From: Aspidiotus rigidus
Lineage: Eukaryota; Arthropoda; Insecta; Hemiptera; Diaspididae
Length of the DNA: 64,000 nucleotides
Assembly: GCA_035079385.1 (NCBI GenBank)
Contig: JAVHKY010000030.1
Coordinates: forward strand, 8,099,001-8,163,000
Direction of reading: 5' to 3'
The notes below the pieces were generated by a model, which was not told the DNA's origin, made no database searches, and saw only the letters and a list, made by a program, of their open reading frames with translations. A program made the translations under genes and the position numbers. Shown one piece after another: positions 12,876-24,459 of this stretch (its first letter is position 1; each line of letters starts with the position of its first letter).

Positions 12876-13199
12876 GTACCTTCAAAATGTACACCTAACG
12901 TTTCGCTTTTTTACTCTACATAGAACAAATTTCAATGAAAAACCCTGCGAGTTGTGAGCGCGATGTCAAATTCTTGAACATGGGTTACTAAATCCATCCA
13001 ATATCACTCTTATCAGAGCTACAGTTCCTTGATCAGGGTATATGGACATCAAGAGAATTTTTCTCTGCCTAGAACAAAGAATCACCTTTCATTTGAAGAT
13101 GTCTCTTATTCAAAATATGGTTAAAGATCACTATTATTTTATTCGATAAAGAAAACTTATATTATTAAATTAAAATAATAACGCGTTGACGTGACTTCA
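12876..13199. other. Spacer downstream of TIM21
   Basis: About 320 bases between the foldback element and the TIM21 stop codon. It should hold the TIM21 3' untranslated region. Nothing else is recognised. Confidence 0.45.
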
Positions 13200-14060
13200 T
13201 CAAAGAGTTATCTCTTTCAAATTTTCCTCTTGTTGAACATCCATTGATAAATCCAACTCCTTTAAATTATGTAAATCTGTTGCGTTTCCAGTCTCACGGC
13301 TTCCATCGTACTTATTTCTGTTATCCTCTAATATTATTGTCTTGTACATTTTACTATCAATAACGACGAATAAGTATCGATACTCGTAATCTCCTCTATT
13401 GTTTTTGATCATTTCCAAATGAACGGTTCCATTTCCACGGCTACCTTTTATGTAGAATTTCATTCGCAAGTGATTCCGGCCATCTTTGTTATATTCAATA
13501 TGACTTATGTGTTGACGACGGCCTCGTCTTGTTTCTTCGCCAAAACCTTTAATCTGATCACCTATCTCATTCATTACACGTTCTTCATTTGAGATGTACT
13601 TCAGAGCCTTCGAGTATACGCGTTGAGCACTGTTACTGGAAAATAACTCTACTGTAATCACATAAAAAATACTAACAGCAAATGTGAGTCCGGCCAATAT
13701 AATAGAGATCCAGAACATGGTTGCAGATGTTTCTTTAACTTTTTGTGTAACTGTGGTAGTTGAAACCGCAAATTCGTTGTTTGACGGATTCTTGGTAAGA
13801 CTCACTTTTTTTGAATCATCAGCCATCGAATACGAAACTCGCAAAAATTTTTGAACGTTATAGTGATACAAGATCGGCGGACTAGGAGGCATTTTCGCTG
13901 TACCATAAAAGTGGTTGCATGATGAGAAGAAACGAGACTTATGAGATGAACGTAGAATAGGCAACGAACACGTTAGAAATTCTGAGTGAAAACTATTGGG
14001 ACAGTTGTGAATAATATTATACAGTTTTTCCATTTTTAGAAACTTTCTGAAATATCTCAT
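13200..14060 (-). CDS. TIMM21: Mitochondrial import inner membrane translocase subunit Tim21
   Basis: A single uninterrupted frame of 286 residues starting at ATG 14060; the frame is open a little further upstream but without an ATG. The N-terminus is rich in Arg, Lys, Ser and aromatic residues with few acids (MRYFRKFLKMEKL...RSSHKSRFFSS), as expected of a matrix-targeting presequence. One membrane segment (FWISIILAGLTFAVSIFYVI, about 116-135) is followed by ELFSSNSAQRVYSKAL and the family signature GEETRRGRRQHISH (174-187). Further on come MKFYIKGSRGNGTVHLEM and YRYLFVVID. Tim21 links the TIM23 channel to the TOM complex and to respiratory supercomplexes. It has no introns here, unlike its neighbours, so an ancient retrocopy or intron loss is possible, but the frame is intact. 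Confidence 0.95.
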   Translation of the reverse strand: MRYFRKFLKMEKLYNIIHNCPNSFHSEFLTCSLPILRSSHKSRFFSSCNHFYGTAKMPPSPPILYHYNVQKFLRVSYSMADDSKKVSLTKNPSNNEFAVSTTTVTQKVKETSATMFWISIILAGLTFAVSIFYVITVELFSSNSAQRVYSKALKYISNEERVMNEIGDQIKGFGEETRRGRRQHISHIEYNKDGRNHLRMKFYIKGSRGNGTVHLEMIKNNRGDYEYRYLFVVIDSKMYKTIILEDNRNKYDGSRETGNATDLHNLKELDLSMDVQQEENLKEITL

Positions 14061-14348
14061 AGCTGGGTATGGGACTAATAGTATAGACAAGAGACTACTA
14101 ATAGCATCGACTTGGCCTGTAATACTTCAATGCATTCAATGCCTGATCAATGCTAATAGAATTCTACCAAACCGTTTGTCTTATCTAAAGTCTTATCATT
14201 TCTCGAAGTAAATTGTAAACATCACGCGGGTCAGTGCCGGTCGCGGGTGCCGATTGAAAATTATATGAAACTCATCCAGATTCCATTGATACCTACGTCT
14301 TCGACTAAAAATTCTGTTTTCGATGAATTTTGCTTCTTCAACTGCCTA

Positions 14349-14522
14349 TACTCTGTTCAAGTTAAGAAAGGGCCAAAAGAACGTGGAAAGAAATGTTACT
14401 TCAACATTTTGTACGAAATGGTACAAACATTCTGCATTGGTTTGTACGAACAGGATCCTGGTACGAAACAGTACGAACTTATACCCTTTCTTGGGTAGCC
14501 CTTTCTTAACTTGAACAGAGTA
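14349..14522. mobile_element. 174-bp MITE, TACTCTGTTCAAG ends (copy 1)
   Basis: Ends are TACTCTGTTCAAGTTAAGAA and its inverse, flanked by TA on each side (14347-14348 and 14523-14524). The interior has further short inverted GTACGAA motifs. It causes mirror-image open frames on both strands, which are not genes. A second copy with CACG in place of CAAG lies at 22014-22151. Confidence 0.85.
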
Positions 14523-15036
14523 TATGAACCTTTTAATTCGTTTTCGATAAAAAAGTTTCTCTGTGGATCTCTGGTATGCAATGTTGAAGTGTGTACCCAA
14601 ATCAACAATCGGGAAGAAATTCTGCTCTCCTAATCACCCAAGAGATACAGTTCGTCTGATCGTTGATTGGGATCACGGATTGGGATAGGTATACATATCA
14701 TAATCTGTGATTATAATTCAACTTCGTGCTTCGTGCGGTAGATTTATCTTTGTGAAAACTGGTTTTGTGCTAATCTTTTCGAGGAAAATCTAGTAATTTT
14801 TTTTTTTTTTTTTTTTTTTTCATTTCATTTCATTTATTTATTTATCAAGAATTAGAAAGCAGTATACGAATTAATTAAGTATTATCGGTGATTCTTTAGC
14901 GGTACTCTGATAAACGATAGTTTATAAAAATTTTGTAAGAGTAAGAACGTGTATTTGTTTTGTAAAAGTTGAAGCAGCAAATGAATTACAAATAATAAGA
15001 AATGAAGACTAATTATGAGAATAAATATAATATATT
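14523..15036. other. Spacer between TIM21 and JHBP-like gene 2
   Basis: Contains a run of about 22 T (near 14799-14820) followed by CATTTCATTTCATTTATTTA. No gene is seen. Confidence 0.45.
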
Positions 15037-17472
15037 TTACTTCATCATATCCGATAACTGGTCTCTAGATTTTCCCTTCAGCTTTGCGTTTGCTCGTGAT
15101 TTGATTTCAGACGCTATTCGATTACAAAGCTTTTCCTTATGTTCTTTCAGATATTTTGTTGCCACTGAACGTAACATATCGGTTACCTTATCTGCTTCAA
15201 CTCCTTCAATAGTCAATCCTGTTTGTTTAATCTAGTATATAAAAGGATATAAACAGAATAAAACATCAATAGGTTTTCAAAAAAAGAAGAGGAGTTTTTT
15301 GAAGAAATAAACAAGCTAACGGTAGAAAACTTTTTTCCTGGAGACCCGCCAGGAAAAATTTTTTTTGCAACACGTGGTACAATATTTCCATTTTTTAAGC
15401 ATTCTAATTGGTCAAATTTCAAAAAATGAACCTGATCAGTTGCTTTGTATAGAATTTGGCAATATGTCAGCCACATAACATCAATTTTTCCCAGTGGGAA
15501 ATAATAGGCCTATATTGCGTTTGAAACTTATAGAATGAACGTTTTCCGCATAGTAGAAAAAGCGGAATAATTTTTCTGTGGGAAAAATTGCAATTTGACC
15601 CATAACTTCAGTCAAAATAATATAAATATTTATCCTGATGAAGTACGTCCAGTTAGAGTAAAATACGGTCGCGTCAGTTGTCTTTTTCAAAACTAAATCG
15701 GTTCACTGCTCTCGCATAGATTCATTTAGAAAGTGAAACCTCGAGTATTAATTTTGTTTTCTTGTCATTCTTAATTTCACGGTCCATACCTGCTGTACTA
15801 TTAGGCACCATCCCTATATATAGAAATTTCAATAAATTAGGATTCAAACGTATTGTGATATTCTATACTCACCGACATATCTTTGAAATTATAACAAAAA
15901 GATAGTTCTTGTAATTGATAATCTTGAGGTGATTCCTTAATTATGACACGACCGTTATCGACAGACACGTTGTTTATTTGTATTCTACAAAAAAAATGAA
16001 AAAAGTACTTATATGTGGGAAAGATGATAATTTGCGTTGGTAAAACAGAATTTAAAAAAAGATTAGGATAGATTATGAAGATTGATTTCACGCTTCCTTC
16101 TTGATTAAAAAGCCAGGAAGCAATAATTTCAGAACAGACGAATTTGCGTTGGCAGCGTAGGTAATACTTGAACTTCATGATGGATATAGGTCTCAAAAGA
16201 ATGGCTCAAATATTGCTTTATTCTTGGATTTTCCATTAGAAAAAGAAGAATTGAAGAAAAATTCGCCGATTTTTTCTTCTTTTCACCTTGGAAAATACAA
16301 ACGACAAGTATGACCTGCATACGTACCAATATGAGCAATTTGATCATTTTTTTGTTCGCTTCACGAAACCTAGTCATGAAATCATATTTCTCTATAGACT
16401 TCAAGTGTCCTCCCATAGGACCTATAAAAAGACCGTGGAATTTCGACAAACAGTATTCATGGAAAAATTTCGAGTGTTTTGTAAGAATTCCTTACGATCT
16501 AGTCACCCCCTCCTTCCCCACAATGCTAGGTAGGAAGGTATGTTAGTTTTTTACTTCTATAATAATTGTAAAATTATACAGTAAGACAAAGCACACTTAC
16601 TCGCTATCTCCTTTTCCTTTCACTTTTTTCTTCTGAAAAGTTCCATCCACATCGTATTTGCCTTTCAGTTTTATGAACGGTACCCCTATAGCAAATTCGA
16701 CCAAGTTTTTTTCAATTGTGCTTTTGAACTTTTTCAGCTGTAGAGCTCCTAAATTGAAGATTTTTACATCGTTCAACTGAAATGTTAAGCTAAAAAAATA
16801 TGATCGAAGTAAATTAGTTGAATTAGGTATCGGTCTTGTCTTGTGGAAGATTAAACGTCGTAATGAGGAGAATAAATATCGCTTTTGCCTGTATTTTTTA
16901 GATAGGCAATCTTGTAATGGAATATGCAATCTTGGCAACATACTCATCGGAAAAGGGCAAAGGAAAAGAAGACAACGTACTTATAATCGTTATCTTTGAT
17001 AGTTTCTTTATTTACTGTTCCAATCGACATCGGCTCCGAACTCTTTAAATTCTTCTTCAAATTCTCCATCGCTTTCTTGGCATACATTTCTATCGCCTTG
17101 TCCTTGACGAATGTCTTCACTCCAAGTTTATTTTGATGTTCATCCTCTACAAAAATAATTATAGAACGACTGTAATTAGTTATAAAATAATTTAATTTAT
17201 AAAGTAGGTTTGTTAGGTACACACTTTCATGAGGTGAAGAATCCTTACAATCAGCGGCTGATTCTGTTGGTTAAAAAGTATTAAAGAAATAGTTCATTGG
17301 CTGATCGATTCGTCAAACAATCGTACAGTAGGTGATTATTTAAACATTTTTCATTTATATTACCAATGGATTCCAGGTTTATTCCATCAACAGCACCGAA
17401 AGCCATCACTATTCCAAAAAGTAAAAATATGTCATCTTTCTCGTTGAATGATATATCTTTCTTTTCACTCAT
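15037..17472 (-). CDS. Takeout/JHBP-domain secreted protein 2
   Basis: Five exons join to 256 residues, the usual family length: 17364-17472, 16981-17146, 16601-16789, 15873-15984, 15037-15231, with intron phases 1,2,2,0. The ATG at 17472 is followed by a 15-residue leader and a hydrophobic stretch (IFLLFGIVMAFGAVDG), a probable signal peptide. Exon 3 has FQLNDVKIFNLGALQLKKFK and IGVPFIKLKGKYDVDGTF, then KGKGD; exon 4 continues IQINNVSVDNGRVII. These match the beta-strand pattern of the takeout/JHBP (TULIP) fold. Exon 5 is the Lys-rich helical end. It should bind a hydrophobic ligand outside the cell; which one is unknown. The protein is unusually lysine-rich. It is a paralogue of the gene at 2514-6623, on the opposite strand. 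Confidence 0.88.
16264..16440. repeat. Duplicated segment, copy A (JHBP-like gene 2 intron 3)
   Basis: The run from CGATTTTTTC through CTATAGACTTC shares most bases, including AAATACAAACGACAAGTAT and TTTGATCATTTTTTTGTTCG, with 17938-18110 in the same orientation. Copy A lies in intron 3 of the - strand JHBP-like gene and copy B upstream of that gene. It may be a dispersed repeat or a remnant of local duplication. Confidence 0.7.
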
Positions 17473-17937
17473 GACATAAAGAGTGGACTGATAAGTTGTA
17501 TTCAACCTAAACTGTTTTCAATGATTTTTATTAAAATATAAATAATCAAGGTTTTCTAATAGGAATTACAAAAGAAATGTTTACCTGTAGCTCTCTTGTT
17601 TTTGAAACAACGATCAGAAACTTATTAGCTGTAAACGAAACAGAAGATAAATGCTGCTATCACAATAGAAGGCACCTCATTTATTTAGATTTAGAAAAAA
17701 CTACAAACCGTATCATATCTAATGCTTGTGGGAAGTTAATAATATATGAGACTAAGATTCACTTTTGACTGCCAATTAAATATCATTGATGGTAGGCTAC
17801 GAGTTATTTCGCTGCATATACGTCATGAATTTAATAATTGGAAAACAAATTACAATAATGATTTTACTTTTTTCTGTATCATATCAGTTTTCAAAATTAG
17901 AGTGCATCAGTAGATATCTTAACAAAAATCGATGGGA

Positions 17938-18110
17938 CACCGATTTTTTTTTTCTCTTCACCTCGAAAAATACAAACGACAAGTATATGACCTACATACC
18001 TACCAATTTGATCATTTTTTTGTTCGCTGGGCAAAACCTAGTTGTGAAATTATATTTCTCTATATTTTTATGTAGGGGCCTAAATCAAAAAGGGACAATT
18101 TATTTCGTAA
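17938..18110. repeat. Duplicated segment, copy B (upstream of JHBP-like gene 2)
   Basis: Direct, diverged copy of 16264-16440 about 1.67 kb away. No coding content is evident in either copy. Confidence 0.7.
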
Positions 18111-18478
18111 AGAGCGTTATCCTGAGCTCAGTACCAAGACTTATATCATTTCCAGATCCTATTCTTATAACCTGAGAGTCAACTTGCTTTCCTAATTTCA
18201 AAAATCACTACTTGACTCTCACAATTTTCACGTGATGTTTCAAAAATAAGCTATTACTTTTTTGTTCATGTTTTCTGCTAACATTCATCACGAAAGATAG
18301 GTATGTAAATAGGTACCTAGTTGTAGAGTAAGAAAAAAATATCTATATCTATTTCCAGTTCATCTTATCAATATAGGTAATGTCAGTTTGCGCAAATGCG
18401 TGACCTATCTTCGCCGATTCGGGCTCGACTTCCTGCAAATCAGATTGACGTGTATATTATACCTAGTTCTCTCATACC
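18111..18478. other. Spacer, nothing recognised
   Basis: A+T-rich sequence with scattered TAGGTA motifs. No gene or repeat boundary is seen. Confidence 0.4.
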
Positions 18479-18670
18479 ATGTATGGTCTCTTGACATACA
18501 GAAATATCATCAAAAAGATTAAGAAGGAAGACAACTCAATGGGTACAGGCACAACATTAATCCAATTTATTCATCGAGCATGTGGTTCATCGAACAGTTT
18601 TTTCATGAGTGAATCCGGTATATTAATTGTTCAAGGCTGCACGGAAATAGCAAAAACTACCAGAAATATC
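18479..18670 (+). CDS. Candidate first coding exon, unknown product
   Basis: An ATG at 18479 opens 64 codons that end exactly before a strong GTAAGT donor at 18671, phase 0. The predicted peptide (MYGLLTYRN...GTGTTLIQFIHRACGS...) is not recognised and no matching next exon was found. It may be chance; it is listed because the open frame and the donor coincide. Confidence 0.2.
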
Positions 18671-21056
18671 GTAAGTAGAATTTTATAATACATTCATACT
18701 CATATTATACGTACAGGTAGGTATAAATGAACTTAAGAATCGTAATGCGTCGTTTGCCTCACGTTGAATAATTATCAAATTCAGAAAGATTTATTCTACG
18801 TAAGTAATAGTAAATCTCCTTCCGTTCATTGCAGTGACAAGGTACTATGCAAAGTGAGAAAATTAATAACGGATTTACAATACACATGGAAATATCTTTT
18901 TGAGCCTTAACGAGAAGAAGCAAGTCAAAAGTTTGAGATGTTCGCTATCAAACAAAAAATGTTGCAGTCAAATAAATAGTTTTTATTCTATGATAAAGTG
19001 AAGAGAAAAAAATAAATAATAGTGACATCATTTTGTTAACGTAGTGAAGCCTCCCGGCTTTTTGTTCATCTTTTTTTTACGAATACGTCGATATGTTTAC
19101 GGTTACAAGTAGGTAGGTATATTTTAATTTCGAATTAACAAGTACTATAATTATCAAGGCTAGCCTATGTGAACGTTTTTTTTTTCCTTTCTTCTAAAAA
19201 GAATTTTTAATGCAAGTATAGGTCCGTGTTCTTTCCGTACCTAATTGGTTGGATTTGTTCTGAAACCGCTGCAGCCCGATATCGTTTTGAAAAAGATGGG
19301 CTCGTAATGAACTTCTCATCTTCAAAAATTTCATTTTTTTCCCAAAACCCAGTGAACAATTTGTTTTTTTATCTGAAGCCCACTACCCGTGAAACCCTCA
19401 TTCAATGCCCTCTTAATTCTCTGGGAAATACAATAATATGAATATCCGATTTATGGTTATCACATATTTATACGTAAAGATGATACCTATAGTTACGTGC
19501 CTTAATCTGCAATGTCGGTACTTACCTATAAATTTCTTTTAAGATTGGAAAATTACAAACATTAATTCAAAATGAGAAATTGTTTATAAAAAGAGCATAA
19601 TTATTAATAAACAAATGTGCTGATAGAACCTTTGTAATTTATTTCTTATACCTATGTATTCCGAGACTCCGTTTTCAGATTATGACTGTTTAAAATGAAT
19701 GAAAGTAATTGAAACAAGTGGATACCTATTCAAATTTAATTCCTAGCTCAAGAATTATCGAATATGTAGAAAAGACTATTTGAAAGTGTTAAATTTTCTG
19801 TACCATATGCGAAATAATTCAAAAACTCTGGTGCGTAAAATCGACAAAACGTGTACTTCACGACATGCATGATAGTCCTATGTCTACAATATTGTAATAT
19901 AATTTACTCTCATTTTCTCAATTCAAAGTAGCCTACTTAATGGACTGATATATATTTGTCAGCGTAATCGCTTCCAAGCTATAGAAATCAAATTATCGTT
20001 TCAGCTACATGCCTCAATGAAATAGTTTTTGCGAACCTAATATTTAAGACTCCCGCAAATTGATCTGATGCTGATGCGAAGCGGTAGGTACTCACCTACG
20101 CAGACGCGTCGCGACGCGTCGCAGGTATCGAAAGGTAAATTGTGTTGATAGGTATTTGACGTAGATACCAATGTGCTTATGCTATAGGTGAACAGCATAA
20201 ATTTATTTAATAAGTATATTATCGAACGCACATCTCAATTGAGATTGCAGAAAACAATCTACCTTTTAGCATTATTAGGTACTTACTGATGCTTTATTGT
20301 TGCTTTTTTGATGACCAATAGCGCCATAATAAATATTGTTCAAAATATTAGAGTGAGAATAGAATAGGGAAGAAACTTCTTTTGTAGTTGAGACACTCAG
20401 CATATTGAAATTCGAGTTGAAACCAGTGTACCGTATTATGGAATTGATGAACATTTATCTGTCACAAGGGGAAAATTCAAAAGAGACGTCGTATATATAC
20501 CTATACACATTTCATGCAACTGCTTTCGTTTCCTCTTTCAGTAAAAGTGTTGATAGTGCATAATCATCCTACGGAATTCATAATTCGCAAATAAAATCAA
20601 AGAAGGCGCTCTCTACATTTTTTGTGACGGTCATTTGCGGAAGCTTGGCGAAAAGGTGATGATCTTGAAAAATTCATCCGAGATCTTTGAAATTATATTC
20701 ACTCGACAGGAAATTAAGAGGACTGCAATTTTCGTTCCATACATTTTTCAGAAAAAATAATATTTTGAGAAGGTACAGTCGATTTTATTAATCGTGCTGT
20801 CTATATATTATGGTGAAAAACGCCATGATCACCTCTTTTTGACATCGACAACAGCGCCACTACAGATCGCTTTATATGCGAATTATTTTCATTATAATTG
20901 TTAGACAAAAAAATACTTGAAATTTTTTATAAAAGGTCCTAAAGTCCGAGTTTTACAAAACGAGCCGAAGGCAAGTGCAGTAAATGGACGAGTGACTTAT
21001 CAGGGGCTGATGGACCGCATTTTTTTTCATTGTACCCCTGATTTAAATAACATATA
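18671..21056. other. Non-coding A+T-rich stretch with a CpG palindrome
   Basis: About 2.4 kb without supported genes. It contains an 18-bp perfect palindrome, GACGCGTCGCGACGCGTC, at 20103-20120, far richer in CpG than its surroundings. Confidence 0.5.
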
Positions 21057-21241
21057 TAGTCTGTTCCAAGTAAGACCAGCAAAAACCTGTGGACGATGCG
21101 GTATCACAGGGGAAGAGGGAAGTCCGAAATTCACACCAAACGCTTAGCGCAGGCGTCTGTGATTGGGTAAGAACGACCCGTGGAAGATTTTTCAGCGTGG
21201 TCTGCCCGTAGGTTTTTGCTGGTCTTACTTGGAACAGACTA
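21057..21241. mobile_element. 185-bp MITE, TAGTCTGTTCC ends
   Basis: The two ends are nearly perfect inverse copies over about 33 bases, beginning TAGTCTGTTCCAAGTAAGAC and continuing through AGCAAAAACCT. The left flank is ..ATATA. There is no coding capacity. The terminal TAnTCTGTTC is shared with the MITEs at 14349 and 22014, but the rest differs, so it is a sister family. Confidence 0.85.
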
Positions 21242-22013
21242 TTCGCATGAGGACACAAAGTAGGCGCCCTCTATGAAAACTGTGGCGGCCATTTTTGAAA
21301 GCTGCCTGAAAAGGGGATGTTACAGAAAATTGTTGAAATCTTAATTTTTTCTTCTTTTAGGTTATTCTATGAATGAAAATAATAAAAAAATGCTCTTACT
21401 ACTTTTTTGTATTTTTCAATATTGACAAAGATACAGCCCGTTTTAGTTTTATACAGGTTTATGGCAATTTTTGCCGAATCCTCTTTTCGGGCACGACTCT
21501 AGCGCACCTGGAACGTCGCGTCCGTCGAGGGCGCTACCGTCGCAATGGAATTGCATGTAAAAGTTCCGAGGATCAATGGTTTCCAGTTGTACTAAAACTC
21601 TACAAAATAGAGGTAAAGTTTTTAGCAGGAATTGTTCTCATTATGACTCATCATGATACAATAACTTGTTTTATCAATAGATGAAAGTTGGGAAAATAAG
21701 TCGTTCATTCAAAATTTTTGGATTAATTCACTCTCAACTTTGCACAGAGCGAGCGAAGTTTCATTTTCTTCCGTTTACAATACGACAAAAATTATACGGA
21801 TCCTCGGAATTTTGGTGATGCCACCAGAGAGCGACTCTTGTTTTGACGTTCGCAATTGTCCGTGCAAATTACATACGCAGGCCTCAACTCTCCATAAGAG
21901 CCTGTGTTAAAGTGCGGAAGGTTGACTGCAGCAATTTTTGTACGTGTGGCAGAACCAACGAACTATCGAAGTTAGTAGCCTAACAGAAGCTCCCGGTGGC
22001 AAAATCACTACTA
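21242..22013. other. Spacer between two MITEs
   Basis: Around 770 bases with moderate CpG content (CGTCGCGTCCGTCGAGG near 21510) but no spliceable coding frame that I can support. Confidence 0.4.
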
Positions 22014-22151
22014 TACTCTGTTCACGTTAAGAAAGGACAGAAGTTCATACCTCGTGAACGGATTGGGATTTGGGAACGCCGAAGGTAATCTTATGAATGA
22101 ATCTACCGTTCCGTTCTCGAGGTATCCTTCCTCAATAACGTGAACAGAGTA
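22014..22151. mobile_element. 138-bp MITE, TACTCTGTTCACG ends (copy 2)
   Basis: Ends are TACTCTGTTCACGTTAAGAA and a slightly shortened inverse. TA is present at the left flank and TT at the right, suggesting one mutated duplication base. The interior pairs with itself (CTCGTGAACGG..CCGTTCTCGAGG). It is the same family as 14349-14522. Confidence 0.8.
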
Positions 22152-22610
22152 TTATGACGCAAGTGCGTCAATTCAGCAGCCTGCTTTGTAATTGTATGAT
22201 TGTCTGAGTCGATGCGACGATGCGATTGCGAGCTATAATAATGCAATGCAAGTCACCATCTTTTCGAATTTCATTGCTTGTGTTCACTGTAATTCGTACC
22301 AAAAACCCATTCGTACCAAAAACCCGCCACAATTCGGCCAGAAGATTCCCTTCTTTGTTTTACCGTGTGCAGTCCACCAGAGTTGCAGTCTTGTTCCGAG
22401 TAGGTTCAAAGATTTGAAGTCAATTATTTTAAAATCATTATTGATGACGAAGATTTTTATTCTGTTTCAAATTCAACGTTTAGCCTATTTTGGATAACAT
22501 CATGATGATAGTTTCTATTTTACTAATTTGATATTTTATTATGTCCTCCTGGCTAGTCTTTTTCCTTGGTGGGCCACGTTAAACCGGTGATATTGTGTTA
22601 GTGCGATGGG

Positions 22611-24459
22611 ATGATTTCTGCAACCGCAGGCGGAGAAATCGTGTTCCCTTTGAAACTGCAGGTTTCGCGAGCAGTTTCAAGGCGTCCATCTCAACAACGT
22701 CAAGGAATTTCAAATTCTATCACCCGAACGCAAGCTCCCGCCGCAGAATCTGAGTTTGTATCACGGCAATTTAGACCCTCTGATCCTGATGAATTGTACG
22801 TTTTAAATTCTCAACTATTTCTTAAGAATACTTAAGTCACTCTCGGAAATGGGAAATTCACGATGATGTTTTATTTCAGAAAGAATCATCACAGTTTTAG
22901 ACTCGGTAAAAATTCGTCAAATTTATTCAGTCGTACTCAGAAACAACCTGTAAGCTTCGTGAAAATATTACCTCGAAGATTTAAGAAGGAAGCGTTACTT
23001 TCGTGAGTCATTTTTTCTGATTTTTCCCTTCATTTTGTTTTTATTTCAACTTCATAGTGCAACAAATTTTGTTGATTATTTAGGAAATCAGCTGTTTGTG
23101 GACTTTTGAACAAGAATCGTGTGACGAGGGGCACCGCTTATCACGACATACTCTGCAATCGTACTACTACTGCGAGTTATAATCCTCTGTTTGAGAATTT
23201 CACGAATTTATACGGAAAACCAAGGGGTTCGCAAAACATCACATTAAAGGGAATTGTGAATTCCGATGAGGCAAATGCTGACATTGCAAATAAGTTGCCT
23301 GCGCGTTTTGGTTCCTCTCAAGGGAAGGATGACGATGATGATGATAGTGTTATGTCTTGCGAATTTCGAAACAATTTTTACACTCCGAAGAAGCAATGGG
23401 TTGAAGACAACATCCGGGGTAGTAATAATTCTTCTTTCTTGAATCCTGAACGTCGTCATTCAAAATCTACGTATCAAAATCGCTCAAAAATGGATAGTAA
23501 CGCGTTGCCAAGTCTTTCGGAATACGTTGCGCCAGATGAGAATCGACACGAGACCATTGACGAAACTGAATCTCACTTCTTTTCTACCCCGAGAAATAAT
23601 CATATTGATGAAGATTCTTCTTTCATCCCGCAACGTGACGATGACACTAGTGAAGACTTCATAAATTCATTTCATCGAGATTGGAGTCACCATACCTCCG
23701 ATAATGGATATAATTTTTTCGACGCCTATCAGAAATCGAATGAGAGTTCAGCCGAAAATTCCGTTCGAAGAAACGAGAATTATTCATATTCGCGCATTGA
23801 ATCCCCAGGTGTACTCTCGCCTTTGGTGTTCAAAGATGACGACGTCCAAATTAGCAACGAACCGGTGGATGAAATAATTGACCTATGTGATTCATCTGAT
23901 GCGAGTGAACATTCTTACGATAGTAATTCGAGTGGTTGGGACTTCACCGGGCTGAATAGTTCTTCACCAGGTTCTAGGATGACTTCTCAAAATTGTGATG
24001 TTGAAAATGATATCAATTTCTTGAACACCCCGATACTTTTGAATAGTTCCTCACCAGATTCTAGGTCAACTTCTCCAAATTGTGTTACTGAAAATGATCT
24101 CAATTTCATAAATACTCCAATAATTTTGAGTGACGGTGAGGATTCTGATTATGATTTTCAACGCGATATTTATCAACGCGACGCTTCTCGCTCCAAAATT
24201 GATGAATTGGTGAAGAATGGTAACGAGGTGTATTTTTGTGATTCGAATGACGATGACGTCGGTATGATTTGTGGATCATCGTCAATTACTCCAGTTATGA
24301 AATCAAAGAATGTGAGTAGGTTTCCGTTCCTCCAGGTACGACTTATATATTAGAAGTTTAAATTTTATAACCCTGCAATTTTTGTAGCACCCCGCCTTTA
24401 GACCAGTCGTATGTTACGTGGAGAACAGAAGACTAGTTTTCGAGGAACGTGATACCTGA
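22611..24459 (+). CDS. Acidic, Ser-rich, SIM-containing protein, unknown function
   Basis: Four exons join to 535 residues: 22611-22795, 22880-23002, 23084-24311 and 24388-24459, with phases 2,2,0 and GT-AG at each border. No known catalytic domain is recognised. Exon 2 encodes a basic stretch (VKILPRRFKKEALL). The large third exon is Ser/Asp/Asn-rich and probably disordered, with a run of six Asp (about 185-190). EIIDLCDSSD (about 366-375) fits a SUMO-interaction motif: a hydrophobic core followed by acids and phosphorylatable Ser. IILSDGEDSD (about 449-458) is a second candidate. A 29-residue unit starting LNSSSPGSRMTSQNC / LNSSSPDSRSTSPNC is tandemly duplicated at about 393-450. Composition suggests a nuclear regulatory or DNA-repair adaptor; that is inference. 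The ATG at 22611 is the first in frame but an upstream exon is possible. Confidence 0.75.
24019..24130 (+). repeat. In-frame tandem duplication within the SIM gene
   Basis: Two adjacent 87-bp units encode 29-residue repeats with about two thirds identity. The coordinates mark the region around the junction. Both copies keep NSSSP.SR and the ND.NF.NTPI endings, so the duplicated peptide is under some constraint. Confidence 0.7.

Noticed and set aside
14247..14608. Overlapping open frames on both strands
   Set aside because: They are produced by the inverted ends of the 174-bp MITE and have no splice sites or similarity.
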